Below, in pieces: positions 31,435 to 35,428 of a stretch of DNA of 35,428 nucleotides (its first letter is position 1; each line of letters opens with the position of its first letter). Source of the stretch: DAIUFH01 sp036844705. Lineage in GTDB: Bacteria > Bacillota > Clostridia > Tissierellales > Tissierellaceae. Below the pieces are notes generated by a model that was not told the DNA's origin, searched no databases, and saw nothing but the letters and a program-made list of their open reading frames with translations. Location: the NCBI GenBank assembly GCA_036844705.1, contig DAIUFH010000016.1:1-35428 (forward strand), read 5' to 3'. The position numbers and the translations under genes were made by a program.

Positions 31435-33060
31435 TTATTTCATGAATGAATATTTATAACTGCTAGCAGCATCAAAAGTTTCTTTTATTACCCTAGGACT
31501 TGCCCATCTAAGAAGATTTAATTTACTTCCAGCCTTATCGTTTGTCCCTGAGGCCCTTCCCCCACCAAATGGCTGCTGACCTACAACTGCCCCTGTAGGT
31601 TTATCATTTATATATAAATTACCGGCTGCAAAGTCAAGCACATTTTCCATATGGGCTATGGCTTTTCTATCTTGAGAAAATATTGACCCAGTCAATCCAT
31701 AGACGGTAGATTCATTACAAATTCTAAGGGTCTCTTCAAATTTATCATCTTCATACACATATACCGTAAGTACTGGTCCAAAAATCTCATCTGTCATTGT
31801 TTTAAAGAACGGATTTTTAGTAACTATAATTGTAGGCTCTATGAAATATCCTATAGTATCATCACAATGGCCACCTATGATTATTTCAGCTTCATCAGAA
31901 TTATGAGCATAATCAATATATTTTTCTATTTTGTCAAAGGATTTTTTATCTATAACAGCGCCCATAAAGTTCGAGAAGTCTTCTACATCGCCTATTTTAA
32001 TAGCCTCAATTTCACGTATCAATTTACCTTTTAGCTTATACCATAAACTCTCAGGTATATATGCCCTAGAAGCAGCAGAACACTTTTGCCCTTGATATTC
32101 AAAAGCACCTCTAATTAAAGCTGTAACAAGCCTATTAACATCTGCAGTCTTGTGGCCAAATACAAAGTCCTTTCCCCCTGTTTCACCTACAAGTCTAGGG
32201 TAGGTTCTGTATTTATCAATGTTTCCACCAATAGTTTTCCACATTCCATTAAATACCTCTGTAGAACCTGTAAAATGCACACCTGCCAGCCATTCGTTAT
32301 TAAAAACTATATCTCCAATTAATGCCCCCGAGCCTGGAATAAAATTTATCACTCCATCAGGTAACCCTGCTTCTTGTAGTAACTTCATAATGAAAAAATT
32401 GGAGTATATAGATGAACCTGATGGTTTCCATAGAACTGTATTTCCCATTAAAGCGGGTGCTACTGATAAGTTTCCACCAATAGCCGTAAAATTAAATGGT
32501 GTCACTGCAAATACAAAACCTTCAAGAGGTCTATACTCTATCCTATTCCAGCTTTCATTTGTAGAAATTACTTGTTCATTATAGATTTCTGACATATAAT
32601 ATGCATTGAATCTGAGGAAATCTATAAACTCACAAGCTGAATCGATTTCGGCCTGATAAGCTGTTTTGCTTTGTCCAAGCATAGTTGCTGCATTTAGGGT
32701 AGCTCTCCAAGGTCCTGATAATAGTTCAGCAGCTTTTAAGAATATTGAAGCTCTATGGTTCCATGGCATTTTAGCCCATTCTTTTTTTGCTTCCAGTGCT
32801 GCTTCAATGGCCATCCTAACTTCTTCTTCACCTGCCATATGATAGGTAGCAAGAACATGGTTTTTATTGTGGGGAATGATACAATTTTTAGTCTTGCCTG
32901 TGTATATTTCTTTTCCCCCAATAATCAAAGGAATTTCTAAATGCTTCTGTTTTAATTCAGCTATTTTTGATTCTAGAATAGCCCTTTCATAACTATCTTC
33001 ATTATAGGTTAAAATAGCTTCATTTTCTGGTCTTCTTACTTTAAAACAACCATTAGACAT
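31435..33060 (-). CDS. pruA: L-glutamate gamma-semialdehyde (P5C) dehydrogenase
   Basis: 541 residues, in the class of eukaryotic ALDH4A1 and bacterial PruA/RocA. It oxidises glutamate semialdehyde, which is in equilibrium with pyrroline-5-carboxylate, to glutamate with NAD+. The catalytic nucleophile is Cys327 in YQGQKCSAASRAY and the general base is Glu293 in LVGETGGKDF. The cofactor-binding GVHFTGSTEVF and PFNFTAIGGNL segments are typical, as is C-terminal GQQPFGGGRASGTNDKAG. It is the second step of proline and ornithine degradation. The ATG follows AAAGGAGG. It is monocistronic, between a broken DUF2200 gene and a terminator. The four-gene flavoprotein operon at 952-4211 could supply its substrate. 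Confidence 0.97.
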   Translation of the reverse strand: MSNGCFKVRRPENEAILTYNEDSYERAILESKIAELKQKHLEIPLIIGGKEIYTGKTKNCIIPHNKNHVLATYHMAGEEEVRMAIEAALEAKKEWAKMPWNHRASIFLKAAELLSGPWRATLNAATMLGQSKTAYQAEIDSACEFIDFLRFNAYYMSEIYNEQVISTNESWNRIEYRPLEGFVFAVTPFNFTAIGGNLSVAPALMGNTVLWKPSGSSIYSNFFIMKLLQEAGLPDGVINFIPGSGALIGDIVFNNEWLAGVHFTGSTEVFNGMWKTIGGNIDKYRTYPRLVGETGGKDFVFGHKTADVNRLVTALIRGAFEYQGQKCSAASRAYIPESLWYKLKGKLIREIEAIKIGDVEDFSNFMGAVIDKKSFDKIEKYIDYAHNSDEAEIIIGGHCDDTIGYFIEPTIIVTKNPFFKTMTDEIFGPVLTVYVYEDDKFEETLRICNESTVYGLTGSIFSQDRKAIAHMENVLDFAAGNLYINDKPTGAVVGQQPFGGGRASGTNDKAGSKLNLLRWASPRVIKETFDAASSYKYSFMK

Positions 33061-33103
33061 AAAAAATCCTCCTTTTAATAAGCTTTATAATATCGTGGCT
33101 AAT

Positions 33104-33262
33104 TTATTCCAGTTGAGCTTCTAACTCTTCCTTCTTCCTGGCTATATCCTGTCATCCAACGTATGATTTCATCGACCTCTGTTTTTGTTCGTCCTTTTTC
33201 TCCGCTTTAGTAATATAATGGGGATATACTCTTATGAAATTCATTGTATAGATATGATTAAT
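33104..33262 (-). pseudogene. Broken DUF2200 gene fragment
   Basis: Read leftward, the sequence gives NHIYTMNFIRVYPHYITKAE, then after a missing base in an A-run KKGRTKTEVDEIIRWMTGYS, then after about seven extra bases EELEAQLE and a stop. These pieces match the first 45 or so residues of the DUF2200 family (about 120 residues). The expected ATG is ATT, and the second half is absent. At least two frameshifts plus truncation make this a decayed gene. One frameshift falls in a homopolymer and could be a sequencing error, but the others remain. Confidence 0.75.
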
Positions 33263-33324
33263 ATAACCTCGCTTATATGATTTTCTTCATTGTATCACGA
33301 AAAATAATCTCATTCAAACGAAAG

Positions 33325-34065
33325 TTACTTTAAAAAAATATATGTGTCTTCATCCGATAAATGGTCTACAAAAGTATAATTTAGTCTGTTAAAGTCTTTG
33401 ATATCCTCTACATTTTCAATCTTCTTTTCTGCCATAAATCTTACCATTTCTCCCCTTGCCATCTTTGCTAGGGTTCCTTTTTCTACAACCTTTTTCCTTA
33501 CCAACTCACCAAAAACACAAGTAACAAACTGTATACTATCATCTATATAATTTGAAATACATTTACTGTATTCTTTAGATGCTAAGTTTACTATACAATT
33601 ACTTTCTGAAAAAAGTTCTTCTGCTAGTTTGGTATTCCAAAAGTCATAAAGTGAGTTAAAATTATCATAGTTTATCTTTGCCTGCATTTCCAGTCTATAG
33701 AGAACAACCCCATCAAATGGTCGTAGTATTCCATAAAATCCTGATAGAATACGTAGATGCTTTTCTAGATATGCAAATTCATCTATCTGAAATACCCCTG
33801 GAGCCATATACTGATACTGAATACCTTCAAAAGCAAGAATTGCTGGAGTTAGATTACTATATAAATCCATATTCTTTATTCTTTCATAATTTAGAGTAGC
33901 TATTTTATCGCTACAATTCCATATTAATTTTACATCTTCATAACTTAATCCTTTTAAATACTTCATCAGCATTTCAGTATTCTTTATAAATTGAGGAAGT
34001 TGATAATAATTTAATGAGTCTGTATCTACATTCATCTTCTTTGCAGGTGAAATAATAATTCTCAT
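33325..34065 (-). CDS. yaaA: YaaA-family peroxide stress/DNA-binding protein (DUF328)
   Basis: 246 residues. The N-terminal MRIIISPAKKMN is the hallmark of the YaaA (UPF0246) family. The internal LILAFEG-like segment (PAILAFEGIQYQYM), LSGFYGILRPFD and VNLASKEYSK match family blocks, and the C-terminal FVFGELVRKKV-like stretch (VTCVFGELVRKK) agrees. In E. coli YaaA lowers intracellular iron and limits damage during peroxide stress. The ATG follows AAGGAGGAAATT. It is monocistronic. Confidence 0.93.
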   Translation of the reverse strand: MRIIISPAKKMNVDTDSLNYYQLPQFIKNTEMLMKYLKGLSYEDVKLIWNCSDKIATLNYERIKNMDLYSNLTPAILAFEGIQYQYMAPGVFQIDEFAYLEKHLRILSGFYGILRPFDGVVLYRLEMQAKINYDNFNSLYDFWNTKLAEELFSESNCIVNLASKEYSKCISNYIDDSIQFVTCVFGELVRKKVVEKGTLAKMARGEMVRFMAEKKIENVEDIKDFNRLNYTFVDHLSDEDTYIFLK

Positions 34066-34177
34066 AATTTCCTCCTTCTATTTTCTTGCCTAATCATTGG
34101 TTCATCACAAGATTTTTCTCAACCTCTTTGTCTAAATATTTTTCCAACACACAGTTTCTTCCGTTTTCTTTGGTGAA

Positions 34178-34214
34178 GTAAAACAAGAATACCTTTTAGT
34201 AAGATATTCTTGTT
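34178..34214 (-). terminator. Terminator of the nucleotidyltransferase gene pair
   Basis: AACAAGAATA and TATTCTTGTT form a 10-bp stem with a 13-base loop, followed on the minus strand by TTTTACTT. Confidence 0.8.
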
Positions 34215-34221
34215 ATCTTTA

Positions 34222-34599
34222 TTAAATCCTCTTTATCCCCTCTAAATCAAAATAAACATTTCTTATTCTAAAAGGTGAAGGACTTGTATATTGTAATTTA
34301 AATTTTTCAAAATCACTTATTCTTTTAGAGTGATAATACGGCTTATCAAAATTTAATTTCTGATCTCTAATCCAATCTGGAACCTCAATATCATGAATTT
34401 GTAAACAATAATCTATTAAAGCTGATACTTTAGTTAAATATTTTATTTCCTCATCAGTACATAAATCTATATCTATGGGTTCATTAAGACTATTTATAAA
34501 CTTCATATCCTTGTATTTTAATAATTCCAGCAGCTGGTTTAAACTTGTATCTTCATCTGGATAATTAAATAATGCTTGCAAATATTTATTCCCAATCAT
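34222..34599 (-). CDS. Uncharacterised partner of the nucleotidyltransferase
   Basis: 125 residues with no signal or membrane segment. The C-terminal part reads VPDWIRDQKLNFDKPYY and SPSPFRIRNVYFDLEGIKR, which looks like a conserved block seen in partners of DUF6036-type nucleotidyltransferases, though I cannot name the family. It lacks a helix-turn-helix, and I see no HEPN Rx4-6H motif. It overlaps the upstream nucleotidyltransferase gene by 14 bases, so the two are translated together. A toxin-antitoxin or AbiE-like arrangement is possible. Confidence 0.6.
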   Translation of the reverse strand: MIGNKYLQALFNYPDEDTSLNQLLELLKYKDMKFINSLNEPIDIDLCTDEEIKYLTKVSALIDYCLQIHDIEVPDWIRDQKLNFDKPYYHSKRISDFEKFKLQYTSPSPFRIRNVYFDLEGIKRI

Positions 34600-35152
34600 A
34601 GCCTAAATCATCTCCTAGGTACTTAATGAAATTCATTTGTCTTACTCCTATAAGAGTTAGTGGTATATACTCTGAGCATATATTCAACAACTTATCCTTA
34701 GTAGTAATGCTTAAATCTTTACACAATATATAAGCATCTATAAAATCTTTAGCCGGCTCTGGTCTAGCAGCTAGAATCTTCATAGCTAACAACTGCTCAG
34801 CTTTAGGTTTCAATATTTTCAAGTTAGAATATATCTTGTAAGTTTCTTTATCCTCTTTTAAAATGGAACTTAATGGTTCTCTAATTTCTTCATTTATCCA
34901 TCCATCAGCAAGATTAAAAGTAAACTTAGTAAGTTCTAATATATTATCTAATAATTTAAAATTGGTTTCACTAAATACACAATCTATGTCTTTAGTAGCA
35001 GGTCTATTATCATAAACCATAGTCATAATAGAACCACCGTAGATTGTTATCTCCAGTTGCAATTGATTTTCTTTTAATCGTTCATTTAGATAATCAAATA
35101 TTTCTAAGAGTTTATTTTTATCCATTAAACCAAAATTATTAAATATATCCAT
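34586..35152 (-). CDS. Nucleotidyltransferase-fold protein (DUF6036-like)
   Basis: 188 residues. YGGSIMTMVYDNRPATKDIDCVF gives the G-S motif and the DxD metal-binding acids of the minimal nucleotidyltransferase fold; the pattern GGS-x-M, R-x-T-K-D-I-D is close to AbiEii and DUF6036. The KAEQLLAMKILAARPEPAKDFIDA segment is a common downstream helix in this family. Members act as toxins that modify tRNA or proteins, or as antitoxins. The ATG follows CAGGAGGAC. An extended -10 promoter lies upstream. It forms a two-gene unit with the overlapping gene downstream. Confidence 0.75.
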   Translation of the reverse strand: MDIFNNFGLMDKNKLLEIFDYLNERLKENQLQLEITIYGGSIMTMVYDNRPATKDIDCVFSETNFKLLDNILELTKFTFNLADGWINEEIREPLSSILKEDKETYKIYSNLKILKPKAEQLLAMKILAARPEPAKDFIDAYILCKDLSITTKDKLLNICSEYIPLTLIGVRQMNFIKYLGDDLGYDWE

Positions 35153-35189
35153 ATTGTGTCCTCCTGATTTAAAAAAACTATACTAATTA

Positions 35190-35198
35190 ATTATATCA
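35190..35198 (-). promoter_or_regulatory. Extended -10 promoter of the nucleotidyltransferase pair
   Basis: The minus strand reads TGATATAAT, a consensus extended -10. No convincing -35 is present. It lies about 38 bases before the start codon. Confidence 0.5.
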
Positions 35199-35360
35199 TA
35201 ATAATTAGGTAATTTCTGTATTTTACCTACAATATTAAATTCCTCTAGGAATCTACACTGCTTTTATCTACCTAGTTTAAGCAATACTTCTCAAACAGCT
35301 TAATTCACATTTCCAATTTAAAATCAAATATACGCTTTTGATTTCACATAAAAACCACCA

Positions 35361-35428
35361 TTATTTATGGTAAGGTTCACCTTTCATAATCTTCCATGCC
35401 CTATAAACTTGCTCCAATAATATCATTC
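35361..35428 (-). CDS. rlmH: RlmH, 23S rRNA pseudouridine methyltransferase (3' end only)
   Basis: The leftward frame entering from the right edge reads MILLEQVYRAWKIMKGEPYHK and stops at 35361. This is the conserved C-terminal end of RlmH (family ending LEQIYRAFRIMRGEPYHK), the enzyme that methylates pseudouridine 1915 of 23S rRNA. The SPOUT fold and the start lie outside the window. A weak hairpin (AAATCAAA / TTTGATTT, about 35323-35345) follows and may end transcription. Confidence 0.92.
   Translation of the reverse strand, partial: MILLEQVYRAWKIMKGEPYHK

Overview
The window comes from a low-GC, endospore-forming, largely anaerobic member of the Firmicutes, with a gene set that recalls Tissierellia or Clostridia. 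Two small acid-soluble spore protein genes (an alpha/beta-type SASP and tlp), SD-rich leaders, S-box riboswitches and a c-di-GMP-II-type riboswitch support this. Most genes are chromosomal. I see no rRNA, tRNA, CRISPR array or insertion sequence.

Layout. Positions 1-524 hold the 3' end of ychF. Positions 952-4211 hold a leftward four-gene flavoprotein/iron-sulfur oxidoreductase operon that resembles archaeal dye-linked L-proline dehydrogenase, with a candidate CcpA site in its leader. Positions 4343-7057 are purB-purA. Positions 7223-9053 hold an encapsulin nanocompartment (shell plus encapsulated ferritin carrying a C-terminal targeting tail) flanked on both sides by spore-protein genes. Positions 9185-17998 form one leftward locus: a c-di-GMP-II-like riboswitch with terminator, a sensor kinase, a response regulator, two proteins with SipW-type signal sequences, a SipW/archaeal-type signal peptidase with an unusual polytopic N-terminus, a TasA/camelysin-like protein, a DUF5305 membrane protein and an SLH-domain surface protein.

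Positions 18177-22992 are a rightward four-gene pyruvate (2-oxoacid) dehydrogenase complex operon preceded by a Fur-box-like palindrome. Positions 23034-27250 are a leftward methionine operon (M20 amidohydrolase, metN, metI, metQ) behind two tandem SAM-I riboswitches, each with its own terminator. Positions 27727-29925 hold a small XRE regulator convergent with a TetM-like ribosomal-protection GTPase. Then come a secreted beta-trefoil/FN3/stalk-domain protein, the P5C dehydrogenase gene pruA, a broken DUF2200 gene, yaaA, a nucleotidyltransferase (DUF6036-like) gene pair, and the 3' end of rlmH at the right edge.

The most interesting system is the 9185-17998 locus. It reads as a dedicated cell-surface fibre or matrix module: a second-messenger riboswitch controls a two-component system, whose response regulator may act on dyad motifs (TAC[T/C]TTAGTA) found before the TasA-like and SLH genes. 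The locus also encodes its own signal peptidase, three candidate clients and a possible S-layer anchor. The proline-oxidation logic (flavoprotein complex plus pruA), the Fur-linked PDH operon and the spore-flanked encapsulin are secondary points of interest. All functional assignments rest on motif recognition by eye; no search was run.
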